Of a DNA stretch of 64,000 bases, positions 42,522 through 49,537 are shown piece by piece. The DNA comes from a virus. The position numbers were made by a program, and so were the translations under genes. The stretch spans positions 62,001 to 126,000 of IMG/VR virus record IMGVR_UViG_3300027896_000011. One strand, written 5' to 3'. The notes below the pieces were generated by a model. It was given only the letters and a program-made list of their open reading frames with translations. It did no database searches and had not been told where the DNA came from. Positions within the stretch are counted from its first letter, which is position 1, and every line of letters begins with the position of its first letter.

Positions 42522-42614
42522 CTACCTCCGGTTTATGTATTTCTTTAGGAGCATTTGTGCTCCTGCCATCAATAACCCGTAGGCTACTGACCCTGTCAGA
42601 ATCCAAATTATCAT
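42522..42614 (-). CDS. Single-span membrane micro-protein (30 aa)
   Basis: ATG at 42614 follows TGGAGAACCAC, identical in form to other sites of this region. The peptide is MIIWILTGSVAYGLLMAGAQ followed by a basic end (LLKKYINRR): one membrane span, inside-positive C-terminus. It is the first gene after the promoter motif at 42691 and is followed four bases later by the zinc-ribbon gene. Confidence 0.6.
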   Translation of the reverse strand: MIIWILTGSVAYGLLMAGAQMLLKKYINRR

Positions 42615-42690
42615 GTGGTTCTCCATTGGTTGTCTCCGGTTATCCGCCGGAGAGAATAATGAGAATTACTTACTGTTCATTCTCATACAT

Positions 42691-42704
42691 ATTACTTATC
42701 CCCG
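42691..42704 (-). promoter_or_regulatory. GGGGATAAG promoter motif
   Basis: Minus strand CGGGGATAAGTAAT, the start of the operon 42614-40073. It lies just downstream of the terminator of the preceding operon. Confidence 0.55.
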
Positions 42705-42755
42705 TTTATCCCTTCTTATTTACACTCTTCCGGCCGGATAGAATATGGATAAAGA

Positions 42756-42788
42756 AAAGGACAGGGGTGCTGTATTCCCCTGTCCTTT
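42756..42788 (-). terminator. Rho-independent terminator
   Basis: AAAGGACAGGGG/CCCCTGTCCTTT, a 12-base stem with nine-base loop, followed on the minus strand by TCTTTATCC. It ends the operon 45341-42819 and is flanked on both sides by CGGCCGGATA sequences. Confidence 0.85.
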
Positions 42789-42818
42789 ACTCTTAATCGG
42801 CCGGATAAAGAAGTATTA

Positions 42819-43052
42819 TTATGATTTTATTTTCTTTGCTGCACCTATATGTTCCCCACGCTCTATAGAGATTGCTAAGCCACTTCCAGTTCGCATTGGC
42901 CAATTATGTATATACGCCAACAGATCAGCACGCTCTGGAAGTCGACCATAGTGGCAACACTCGTGCTCCACTACTCCATTGAAGTCATTCCACTCGTCCT
43001 CTGGTCCGGCGGATAGGACCGCAATTTCCTGCTTGCAGATTGCGCATTTCAT
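42819..43052 (-). CDS. CAIC-family zinc protein, copy 1 (77 aa)
   Basis: Starts MKCAICKQEIAVL and ends GEHIGAAKKIKS. The first CxxC, later CC-H, and matching ends define a small family with copies at 43049 and 43571. Likely zinc-binding. Overlaps the upstream gene by four bases. Confidence 0.75.
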   Translation of the reverse strand: MKCAICKQEIAVLSAGPEDEWNDFNGVVEHECCHYGRLPERADLLAYIHNWPMRTGSGLAISIERGEHIGAAKKIKS

Positions 43053-43300
43053 GGCTTGAACCTCTCAGCCATCCCTTCGTGTAGTCCTCGTTCAATTATT
43101 TCCGCTACTTGGCCGGATGTAAAAATAGAAGATACTGATCGTAATAATGCCAATACATCAGCACGTTCTTTTTTAACTGCATCTTGCACTAACTGGCAAT
43201 TCACATGTGTGATGATGCCTTCCTTTTCTTCATCCCCTGGAGTGGTACAAGCACCAGCCCATGGCAAATCTATATGTTGTTTACAGATTGCGCATTTCAT
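43049..43300 (-). CDS. CAIC-family zinc protein, copy 2 (83 aa)
   Basis: The ATG at 43300 begins MKCAICKQHIDLPWAG; the longer frame above it overlaps real genes in another frame. Ends GLHEGMAERFKP, parallel to the other copies. CxxC plus H/C in the middle (ITHVNCQL). Coupled to the upstream gene by ATGA. Confidence 0.75.
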   Translation of the reverse strand: MKCAICKQHIDLPWAGACTTPGDEEKEGIITHVNCQLVQDAVKKERADVLALLRSVSSIFTSGQVAEIIERGLHEGMAERFKP

Positions 43301-43485
43301 GGCCTGCTTCTTCTCTCGAAACGCCAAATCACACAGTCGTCTTTGGTTTGCTCGACCAAAACGCATTCTTCTATGGGCGCGCCAGTCTCCATAAGGAATG
43401 CCCACAGCAGCGCGTTTTGAAATCGCAGGCGCACACCAGATGCCTCCTGCATTAGATTCGTCGTGCAAAGCTCCAGCAACGTCAT
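43297..43485 (-). CDS. Hypothetical protein in a GC-rich patch (62 aa)
   Basis: Its ATG overlaps the TGA of the 30-residue gene and its own TGA overlaps the next ATG, so it sits in a chain of coupled genes. Helical, with three cysteines; no motif (starts MTLLELCTTNLMQEASGVRL). Function unknown. Confidence 0.6.
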   Translation of the reverse strand: MTLLELCTTNLMQEASGVRLRFQNALLWAFLMETGAPIEECVLVEQTKDDCVIWRFERRSRP

Positions 43486-43574
43486 GGCCTGCACCACACT
43501 TCAATCACGACCGTCGCGCAGAATGCAGCGGCAACCAGGGCGAAGCCGAGCGCGGGGCGCGCGTCGTATGTCAT
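43482..43574 (-). CDS. Single-span membrane micro-protein (30 aa)
   Basis: Site GGAAAGGTGAAGCC, then MTYDARPALGFALVAAAFCA followed by ten residues: a hydrophobic span near the N-terminus. Coupled by ATGA to both neighbours. Very GC-rich for this genome. Confidence 0.6.
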   Translation of the reverse strand: MTYDARPALGFALVAAAFCATVVIEVWCRP

Positions 43575-43750
43575 GGCTTCACCTTTCCCGCTGCGCCTAC
43601 GTGCTCGCCGCGCTTCTTCAGCTCGACGTCGCACTCTTCGTGCCCATTCGGCATCACCGTCTCGTGCGCGGAGACAATCCCGTGCTGGCGGATGATCGCG
43701 AGCACTGGCTTCCTGGCAGGCACCGGCTTGCCGCAAATTGCACAATTCAT
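43571..43750 (-). CDS. CAIC-family zinc protein, copy 3, GC-rich (59 aa)
   Basis: ATG after AGGAGGAACA. Begins MNCAICGKPVPARK and ends GEHVGAAGKVKP, clearly the same family as 42819 and 43049, but in GC-rich codons (many GCG, CGC, GTC) unlike the rest of the window. A longer arginine-rich frame on the same strand is a shadow of this gene. It may be the donor-like or most recently acquired copy. Confidence 0.75.
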   Translation of the reverse strand: MNCAICGKPVPARKPVLAIIRQHGIVSAHETVMPNGHEECDVELKKRGEHVGAAGKVKP

Positions 43751-43788
43751 TGTTCCTCCTTCATGTCCGCATAGTCTGCGCGCTTCAT
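43747..43788 (-). CDS. Possible 13-residue coupling peptide
   Basis: ATG and TGA both overlap the neighbouring genes (ATGA at each end). It encodes MKRADYADMKEEQ. It may only pass ribosomes on between genes; evidence is the exact double overlap. Confidence 0.25.
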   Translation of the reverse strand: MKRADYADMKEEQ

Positions 43789-44015
43789 GGCTTCATCTCT
43801 GCTGTAGTATATGTCCACAATTTGTAGCGTAAAACGATTGCGTCATCAGTAAGCTCTTTGTCCGGAGTTGAAGAGAGTTCATTTTTAATCGATTTAATGA
43901 ACTCGATCAAATCTTCTAGAGCTTTTAATCGAGTTGTGCCCGTTCCTATTAAATCTAAGTACTTATCATGGGCCGTCCATATTCCTGGTCCATGGTCAAT
44001 CAGTTCAATACTCAT
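43785..44015 (-). CDS. Hypothetical protein (76 aa)
   Basis: ATG at 44015 (MSIELIDHGPGIWTAHDKY). An alpha/beta protein with a charged helix. Overlaps the upstream stop by four bases. No family assigned. Confidence 0.65.
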   Translation of the reverse strand: MSIELIDHGPGIWTAHDKYLDLIGTGTTRLKALEDLIEFIKSIKNELSSTPDKELTDDAIVLRYKLWTYTTAEMKP

Positions 44016-44485
44016 GGCCGCCACGCTATCGTTGCCTCATAGCTTTCATTTGCGCACTCTTTTTCTCTTTCGATGTCTGCATCACTATTTTTCTTTTGTG
44101 CTTCTTGTTTGCGCGTATCTAAGCATTTTACATGACTTCTATGCCCACACTGATTGCAACGATATACTAAGCACTCTATCGCATCAATTGGATGTGAAGT
44201 GTATACCCCTGGACCGGATGGAAATTGATATGACGGGCCAGTAAATCCATTGGCACCGCACTTTTGGCATTTAGCTGAGTGCTCTTCTAGAAGCAGAGGC
44301 ACAGTTTCTTCTTTGACTTGCGTCTGAATGCACTCAGGCAGACGTATTGCCCAGCGTGGCTCAGAGGGGTCACGCTCGCGGAGTATTTGATCGAACATTT
44401 TACACTTTAGTGGTTTGCTAACAAGAAACTGGCAATGCCCACAGGTTTTTTCTTCGCAATTGATGTTAAATGAGATTCTTTTCAT
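44012..44485 (-). CDS. Zinc-finger hypothetical protein (157 aa)
   Basis: CEEKTCGHC near the N-terminus and CQKCGANG plus YRCNQCGHRSHVKC later predict two or three zinc sites. Charged helical C-terminus. ATG after GGACGAGAAC. Operon member; function unknown. Confidence 0.7.
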   Translation of the reverse strand: MKRISFNINCEEKTCGHCQFLVSKPLKCKMFDQILRERDPSEPRWAIRLPECIQTQVKEETVPLLLEEHSAKCQKCGANGFTGPSYQFPSGPGVYTSHPIDAIECLVYRCNQCGHRSHVKCLDTRKQEAQKKNSDADIEREKECANESYEATIAWRP

Positions 44486-44523
44486 GTTCTCGTCCTTTCT
44501 ATTTCAAAGACTAAGTACCAGCG

Positions 44524-44649
44524 TTATTGTAATGACGTTGGAAACTTTGGCGAAGGCTCGCACCATTTACGAATAACCATAATCAGCAGTACAAGAGGCC
44601 AAATCAGAAAAGTCTTAATGGCCATCTTTTTTGGGTGTGGTTCAGCCAT
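44524..44649 (-). CDS. Single-span membrane micro-protein (41 aa)
   Basis: ATG after GGAAAGGAAAAC. MAEPHPKKMAIKTFLIWPLV and 21 more residues: a membrane span of about 16 residues with a basic flank and a Pro-rich end. Lies between two clear genes of the same operon. Confidence 0.6.
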   Translation of the reverse strand: MAEPHPKKMAIKTFLIWPLVLLIMVIRKWCEPSPKFPTSLQ

Positions 44650-44684
44650 GTTTTCCTTTCCTAATCCGCCGGAGAATAGAGGAG

Positions 44685-45341
44685 TTATGCTTTTATAAGT
44701 TTACCTTCTCCATCACAACGATAAAGTACATTCGGCTCAATTCCATTTTCTCCTACATACCCTACCGTGATTCTACGTCTTCCACTGTCATACCAGTCTA
44801 ATGCTATGACTCCCCTTTCTCCTGCCGCTGCTCGTGAAAAGTATCCTCCTATATTCTTTGAGTGCTCTCCTCCTATATTTATTGAATGCCTTCCTCCTAT
44901 ATTCTCTGAATAATCTCCTCCTATATTGCCAGCATTTTCTGTATTGAGACTGTAGGCTATAGCTTTATTCTGCCCTCCATGGTTCTTTATGAACTTAGTA
45001 GCCTCATATTGATCACCACAGAATACAACGTTTCCATATGGAAATTTGATCTTATCGCCGTCTATATTTACTACTTTTTGTAAAGACACTTCTACAACCA
45101 ACCATTTTGCGTCTTTATCCCCTGCTAGAAATGCGCCAATACCTTCCCCCCAAAGCAGCCCATGAAGGCCATGCCCACAATATGGTTGTGGGCTCCAATC
45201 ATCACACTTCACCGGACCAGAAGAAGGCCATTGAAAGCTACCGTAATTACTTTGTAAGTTTTGATCACATGTGCGAAGTACTAATGCTTTGCCTCTAGGC
45301 AGCTTATAGGCCGTTTCTTTTTGTGTTTTCTTTTTTGTCAT
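44685..45341 (-). CDS. Protein with NIGG octapeptide repeats (218 aa)
   Basis: Ribosome site AAAGGACAAAACA. The N-terminal half has CDDWSPQPYCGHGLHGLLWG, a Gly/His/Cys pattern like phage proteins of unknown function (DUF7666-type is possible, unproven). Residues about 134-167 contain four eight-residue repeats with core N-I-G-G-x-[YH]-S, encoded by a 24-base tandem repeat. A beta-rich end follows. First gene after the promoter at 45384. Function unknown. Confidence 0.7.
   Translation of the reverse strand: MTKKKTQKETAYKLPRGKALVLRTCDQNLQSNYGSFQWPSSGPVKCDDWSPQPYCGHGLHGLLWGEGIGAFLAGDKDAKWLVVEVSLQKVVNIDGDKIKFPYGNVVFCGDQYEATKFIKNHGGQNKAIAYSLNTENAGNIGGDYSENIGGRHSINIGGEHSKNIGGYFSRAAAGERGVIALDWYDSGRRRITVGYVGENGIEPNVLYRCDGEGKLIKA
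44845..44940 (-). repeat. Four tandem 24-bp repeats inside a gene
   Basis: CCTCCTATATT (plus strand) recurs at 44845, 44869, 44893 and 44917, exactly 24 bases apart, encoding the NIGG repeats. Copy number could vary between relatives. Confidence 0.9.
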
Positions 45342-45957
45342 TGTTTTGTCCTTTGATCATTACAAGGGTATTGTTGCTTCATATGATTCTTATCCCTGTT
45401 ATACGTTCTTTTTTGCTGATGAAGCTCTACTAAGACTCATCACTCTTTCCCGGCCGGAGAATAGAGGAAGATTGATACGTGGAGAGTATGGTTCTCTTCC
45501 TGTACTTCCCTAATTCTCCCCATACTCTCCCATTTCCTAATCGGCCGGATAAAGGAGAGAGGGATGTTGGGGGTGGGGATTACTGCTCTTCTATATACTA
45601 CCCATATCCAGTTTCTTCTTGTGCGAGGCGTAAATGATTTCATTTTTTCAGAGAGTTGGTCAGGTTTTTTACAATAGAAAGTATTTATCTGGATGATGAT
45701 CAATTTTATAACGCACTTCCAAATTCCTTAATGATATCATATAGTTAAGTCACTTAGATCTGAATCTTAAAATGGTAATTTCTAAGTGCTTAATATTATT
45801 TGCTTATTAATTGTGTTTGAGCTATTATTTAAAAAGATTTATGAGGCATTTATTATGAGAGCTGAAGGCATATTACCAATCGATTAGGAAAGGGGAGACT
45901 TTATCAATCTTTTCTTAACCTATTTACACTGGGAGAGGCATCATCAAGGAGGAGCAT
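45342..45957. other. Strand-switch region without a convincing gene
   Basis: Between minus- and plus-strand blocks. It holds a promoter motif (45384), a GGAGAGTATGG/CCATACTCTCC inverted repeat (45481-45530) flanked by CGGCCGGA sequences, and an AT-rich stretch at 45690-45900. An 87-codon minus-strand frame (45440-45703) has no ribosome site or sensible composition. Such a switch could contain promoters or an origin; I see no proof. Confidence 0.5.
45384..45398 (-). promoter_or_regulatory. GGGATAAG promoter motif
   Basis: Minus strand CAGGGATAAGAATCA, 43 bases upstream of 45341, at the head of the 45341-42819 operon. Confidence 0.5.
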
Positions 45958-46152
45958 ATGTACAGAACAACGACACAGAGCAACATCAAACCAATACACA
46001 AACATACACTAATGATCATATCACCGGGATATGAGGAACAAGAAACAGTAGCAAGGTGTACAGCATGTGATCACATCATATTAATAGAAGCCGGAGAAAC
46101 TGAAGAAGTTAATACTTTCAGTTATTCCCGGTCTAGTGATTATAAAAACTAA
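45958..46152 (+). CDS. Small protein with CTAC zinc-like pair (64 aa)
   Basis: Perfect AAGGAGGAGCAT site. A short beta-rich protein with one CxxC (RCTACDHI); no family. First plus-strand gene after the strand switch. Confidence 0.65.
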   Translation: MYRTTTQSNIKPIHKHTLMIISPGYEEQETVARCTACDHIILIEAGETEEVNTFSYSRSSDYKN

Positions 46153-46603
46153 GATATAATTAGCTGATCATAAATATGAAAGTATTTGTGTGCCCAGTTA
46201 GCTATATCCTGTTGAAAAGAGCCACCCTTATTGACCCAGGGTCGGGAGTATTAGGAACTGTAGATGACTTGACATAACATGTCATGATCTACACAGGGTA
46301 GGAGGTATTAGATATTTTGATTGATCTAACTTAACGAGTCATGATCTACATAGGGTAGTTATTGCTGGGTATTTTATTTGATCTAATCCATGCAATATTG
46401 CCTGATCAATCTGATTAATAAAGTATTTAAGTAATCAAGCAGGTAATCTCGGTATGGTAAAAATTTAGGGTATACACAATATGCCCCCAGCCTCAACTGG
46501 ATATAATACTCTTTATCTATTCCGGCGGAGAAAGAAGGGGAGGATGTGAGGTATAAGGAATGTGTAGAGGGAGTTTGGCACTCAATCAAAAGGGGGAATA
46601 GAA
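46153..46603 (+). other. Noncoding region with two 57-base direct repeats
   Basis: GTCATGATCTACA-x-AGGGTAG occurs at 46281 and 46338. The following bases (..GTATT.., TATTTT, TTGATCTAA) also match, so the unit is about 57 bases. A TGACAT/ATGTCA palindrome (46271-46285) precedes it. A TATAAGG motif lies at 46548. No gene is seen; operator or iteron function is possible. Confidence 0.55.
46548..46562 (+). promoter_or_regulatory. TATAAGG promoter motif
   Basis: GAGGTATAAGGAATG, 41 bases before the gene at 46604. Confidence 0.5.
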
Positions 46604-46789
46604 ATGTTCAACAAGGTCAAAGTGTTTCATGCAACCACCCGGAGGAATAGGGAGCTACTAGGAGATGTGATCACTGAGTGGTTAAGGAGCTCTGAAGAAG
46701 AAGTAATAGATTATCAGGTTAGACAAACATCAGATAGAGAGTATCACTGTGTCAGTCTGGTATTTTTTCTAAAAGGACAAAACACATAA
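46604..46789 (+). CDS. Hypothetical small protein (61 aa)
   Basis: Ribosome site AAGGGGGAATAGAA. A basic N-terminus and helix, then a beta-like hydrophobic end (CVSLVFFLKG). Promoter motif upstream and terminator downstream make it a single-gene unit. Function unknown. Confidence 0.65.
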   Translation: MFNKVKVFHATTRRNRELLGDVITEWLRSSEEEVIDYQVRQTSDREYHCVSLVFFLKGQNT

Positions 46790-46808
46790 GACATTCAGAA
46801 CTGAATAG

Positions 46809-46832
46809 AACAAATGGATTATTCCATTTGTT
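46809..46832 (+). terminator. Rho-independent terminator
   Basis: AACAAATGG/CCATTTGTT stem followed by TT, after the gene at 46604. Confidence 0.8.
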
Positions 46833-46864
46833 TTAGCCATCTTTCAGAAATTTTAACATTCTTC

Positions 46865-46880
46865 GGGTATAAGTATAAAA
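46865..46880 (+). promoter_or_regulatory. TATAAG promoter motif
   Basis: GGGTATAAGTATAAAA, 59 bases before the gene at 46939. Seven codons (ATG AAA GAC ...) open and close at 46900 between them, a possible leader peptide without good support. Confidence 0.6.
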
Positions 46881-46938
46881 GTAGTAAGGATATTCAATTA
46901 TGAAAGACCTCAACTACGTTTAGACCAAGGAGAGTGAC

Positions 46939-47601
46939 ATGATCAAAGTGGACGTTAAAACAATTGATGTAATAATTCAAGGCAAGCCTGGAAGCCCATT
47001 AGTTATCCATCAGTTCGGAGAAAAGGTAAAAGAAGAGATACGAAGAAAGCAACAGAAGAAGGCTAAAGCTAAGAAAGATGATCGCCACCCAGAACAAGAA
47101 TTTCTAGACGCTCGATACATCAATGATAAAGGACAAGAGTGTGCGCCGATAACAGCATTGAAAAAGTGTATGGTAGCAGCTGGAACGGCTATGGATAATC
47201 TGACTAAGGTAGCTATTCGGCAGGCATTGTTTGTAATGCCACCAGAAGATACTGCCTCATGGTTGGTGCCGATAAAGACATTGGATGGTAAAGATGCGGT
47301 TGGAGTTATGCGTGAAGACGCTGTGACAATTGGAATTAACACTCGAGGATTAGCCTATCGACCGTGTTATGATCAGTGGCAATTGAAGGTACGGGTAGAG
47401 TATAATCCCAGATTGATATCGAAAGACCAGTTGGAGAGTTTAATAGCGCATGCTGGGTGGGGAGTTGGGTTATGTGAGGGTAGGCCAGAGAGGACGAGTG
47501 CCTTAGGGTGGGGGAGGTTTGATGTAGTCAGTGTTGAAGCTGTTTCAGATGTTCCACCTGGTGGGGTAGAGCATAAGAATAAGATAGAGATTGCGGCATA
47601 G
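46939..47601 (+). CDS. Conserved phage protein of RAMP-like appearance (220 aa)
   Basis: Site CCAAGGAGAGTGAC. The second half (WQLKVRVEYNPRLISKDQLE, then HAGWGVGLCEGRPER and GWGRFDV) matches a phage family known to me by its G-x-G-x-x-R-P-E ... G-R-F end, function unknown; the strand order and glycine-rich turn recall ferredoxin-like RAMP folds. A long Lys-rich stretch lies at 30-50. Its transcript probably continues through the repeat array to the terminator at 48216, so that the array would be its 3' untranslated part. Confidence 0.7.
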   Translation: MIKVDVKTIDVIIQGKPGSPLVIHQFGEKVKEEIRRKQQKKAKAKKDDRHPEQEFLDARYINDKGQECAPITALKKCMVAAGTAMDNLTKVAIRQALFVMPPEDTASWLVPIKTLDGKDAVGVMREDAVTIGINTRGLAYRPCYDQWQLKVRVEYNPRLISKDQLESLIAHAGWGVGLCEGRPERTSALGWGRFDVVSVEAVSDVPPGGVEHKNKIEIAA

Positions 47602-47613
47602 AATAAAAGGTAT

Positions 47614-48213
47614 GGCAGGTACGATTGGGTGCTGAGCAGTAATGTGTTGTATTGTTAGGTAAGGCAGGAGAGGTGAAGTGCAGTATTAAGTGGTCGAGTA
47701 AAATTTGGTAAGGCAGGAGAGGTGAGGTCTAGTGTTAAGTGGTCGAGTCTGATAAGGTGATGTGAGACAGGTGAGGTATAGTGTTAAGTGGTCGAGTCTG
47801 ATAAGGTTTAGTGAGGCAGGAGTGGTGGGGAGCGATTAAGTGATGTGAGGTCGAGTGAGGCAGGAAAGGTAAAGTCGGGTTTTGTGTTTTCCAGTTGAGT
47901 AAGATTAGGCAGGACTGGTGCGATTGTGTGAGGTATGATCAAGTGATATAAGGTTTGGCAGGAAAGGTGAGATAGAGTCAGATAATGTGTTGTATTGTTA
48001 GGTAAGGCAGGACTGGTGTTATCTAGTGAGATGGAGCATTATGAGGTATGGTTTAGTGCTATAAGGTTTGGCAGGACTGGCGAAGTGAAGTTTTGTGAGG
48101 TACGGTTAAGTAAGGCAGGAATGGTTTAGTGGCGTGGGGTGTGATCTTTGAGATGTAAGATTTGGCAGGTGGAGTGAGGTCCAGTAATATTTAGTGAAGT
48201 GAACCTAGGTAAG
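47614..48213 (+). repeat. Array of twelve 44-64-base units built of 5-base steps
   Basis: Twelve units start with GGCAGG (one with GACAGG) at 47614, 47663, 47712, 47766, 47815, 47859, 47908, 47957, 48006, 48070, 48114 and 48164. Lengths are 49 mostly, also 44, 54 and 64: all 5n+4 except one of 50. Within a unit most 5-base steps begin with GT or AT. The last step has four bases. A 29-base stretch at 47641 recurs at 47984, 343 bases (7x49) on. The plus strand is G/T/A-rich with very few C. No open frame, ribosome site or stable stem is apparent. Confidence 0.9.
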
Positions 48214-48215
48214 GG

Positions 48216-48266
48216 AATAGGTGTTGATTAAAACCAATTGGTTTTAATCAACACCTATTTTTATTT
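48216..48266 (+). terminator. Perfect 44-base palindrome with T-run
   Basis: AATAGGTGTTGATTAAAACC, AATT centre, then the exact complement, followed by TTTATTT. A very strong terminator right after the repeat array. Confidence 0.9.
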
Positions 48267-48297
48267 AACCCCCTTCCGGCAAATAAGGAGGATAATT

Positions 48298-48311
48298 GAG
48301 GTATAAGAAAC
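48298..48311 (+). promoter_or_regulatory. TATAAG promoter motif
   Basis: GAGGTATAAGAAAC, 47 bases before the start at 48358, at the head of the 48-56 kb plus-strand block. Confidence 0.5.
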
Positions 48312-48357
48312 ATATGTGAACTTACTCATATATCTTTTGTGTAGTAGAAAGGATAAT

Positions 48358-48894
48358 ATGCCAAAGGGTGATACCAGAGTCTCTCGAGGGTTTAAACCCG
48401 ACCTGTGTGTTCAATGTAGAACTGGGTTAAGACCCAATCAGATTAAGCTATTCGACCCGAAATGTGAGGGTTGCTATCTCAAAAAGAAAAATGGTCTACG
48501 AACTGGAACTGAACCAATTCCAAAAAGAAGACTCGGAGAGAAGTTCATAGACTATACAAAATTGAAGAAACAAAGAGACGCATTAGCTAGAGCAAAAAAC
48601 CCAATAAAGGAGAGGACCATGTTTACAACATTGATACTATCAGCAATTCTATCGGTAACCCCGGCAAATGATGAAGAGTTAAGGTATGGCAATCCATTCA
48701 ACTCAATAACGGTATCGGCGTTCTATATTAATCCGTTTGAAACAACGGAAGAGAGATTAACTAAATTAGAGAAAGAGCTCATTAAGGATATGCCTTTGTC
48801 AGAGACAGAACGTATTGAAATCTATTATCAGGGTATAGCTGAGCAAATAATCTCAGAATTCATTGATACTACAGCAACCTTAGTGAAGTTTTGA
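48358..48894 (+). CDS. Zinc-ribbon protein fused in frame to a signal-peptide-like domain (178 aa)
   Basis: ATG at 48358 after AAAGGATAAT. Residues 1-87 are a zinc ribbon (CVQC ... CEGC, then KKNGLRTGTEPI) with a clear relative at 53569 (CRSC ... CPGC, GKRTGLEPM). From residue 88 the sequence is MFTTLILSAILSVTPANDEE and an acidic helical tail, as if a secreted protein had been joined on. That Met has its own excellent ribosome site, so the fusion may be read as two products. Confidence 0.65.
   Translation: MPKGDTRVSRGFKPDLCVQCRTGLRPNQIKLFDPKCEGCYLKKKNGLRTGTEPIPKRRLGEKFIDYTKLKKQRDALARAKNPIKERTMFTTLILSAILSVTPANDEELRYGNPFNSITVSAFYINPFETTEERLTKLEKELIKDMPLSETERIEIYYQGIAEQIISEFIDTTATLVKF
48619..48894 (+). 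CDS. Internal in-frame gene with predicted signal peptide (91 aa)
   Basis: ATG at 48619 preceded by AAAGGAGAGGACC inside the larger frame. The product begins with a short hydrophobic signal-like stretch and a possible cleavage after TPA, followed by an acidic domain. If used, it would be exported to the periplasm or medium. Evidence is the ribosome site plus a textbook N-terminus; it has not been shown to be made. Confidence 0.55.
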   Translation: MFTTLILSAILSVTPANDEELRYGNPFNSITVSAFYINPFETTEERLTKLEKELIKDMPLSETERIEIYYQGIAEQIISEFIDTTATLVKF

Positions 48895-48903
48895 GGAGAA
48901 CAC

Positions 48904-49125
48904 ATGAAGAAGATAAGTAAACGTACCTATGAGAAATTCGTAGCGTTAAATGAGGCAATTGAAAGAGGGCTATTCTGTAACTCTGAATTGGTAGAGGCGA
49001 ATAAGGATATAGCTCGCATCTTCAAGACCCTTACCAAAAAAGAAAAGAAGCTTTATGAAGAGAATGCTCAAGGTAGTTTAATCAACTTTGATAAAGACAC
49101 TCTACCAAGGTGTAGAAAGGGGTAA
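48904..49125 (+). CDS. Hypothetical basic helical protein (73 aa)
   Basis: Site GAGGAGAACAC. Lys-rich helices, no motif. One base before the next start. Function unknown. Confidence 0.7.
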   Translation: MKKISKRTYEKFVALNEAIERGLFCNSELVEANKDIARIFKTLTKKEKKLYEENAQGSLINFDKDTLPRCRKG

Positions 49126-49126
49126 T

Positions 49127-49531
49127 ATGGGACCATCTATAAAAGAACAAGATGATTGGATATGTTCTATATGTGGACGGAAAAATTATCCAGAATGGGT
49201 TTGTTGTCCATATGATGGAACGAAGTTTGTCCCACCAAAAGTAAAAACAGGTTCTATAAGAGATGAGGACCTTGCACAAATGTTGTTTGAGGTCTTCTAT
49301 AATCAGCCTGTTATAGATGATTGGAATGAGTGTACAAGTAGAGTAAAAGAGAGTTGGGTGCGAATTGTTAAGAAGGCTCGTAGTCTGTTAGAAAACAAAG
49401 TCACTATAGAACCTCTCAGCATAAAAGAAGTAGAAGATGTTTACAATGATTGGTTAAAACGTCCTATACACAGTCTCTTAGATTTGATTGAATACGCTGC
49501 AGCAGCACAAAGAGAAAAGTTAACAAAATAA
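49127..49531 (+). CDS. Zinc-ribbon protein (134 aa)
   Basis: ATG at 49127 after GAAAGGGGTAAT; the longer frame overlaps the previous gene. N-terminal CSICGRKN and CCPYDG give a zinc ribbon, followed by an all-helical domain. Function unknown. Confidence 0.7.
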   Translation: MGPSIKEQDDWICSICGRKNYPEWVCCPYDGTKFVPPKVKTGSIRDEDLAQMLFEVFYNQPVIDDWNECTSRVKESWVRIVKKARSLLENKVTIEPLSIKEVEDVYNDWLKRPIHSLLDLIEYAAAAQREKLTK

Positions 49532-49537
49532 GCTAAG

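Noticed and set aside
43482-43745. 87-codon arginine-rich gene
   Set aside because: Only its last 30 codons are credible; the rest lies over the CAIC-family gene 43571-43750, which has the ribosome site and family similarity.
45440-45703. 87-codon minus-strand gene
   Set aside because: No ribosome site, crosses an inverted repeat, and composition is not protein-like.
47614-48213. CRISPR array
   Set aside because: Units are degenerate throughout, with no identical repeats separated by unique spacers of constant length, and no cas gene is nearby.
47605-48260. Ornate large phage RNA (GOLLD or ROOL type)
   Set aside because: The strand is nearly C-free and cannot form the many helices of those RNAs, and it is not beside the tRNA cluster.
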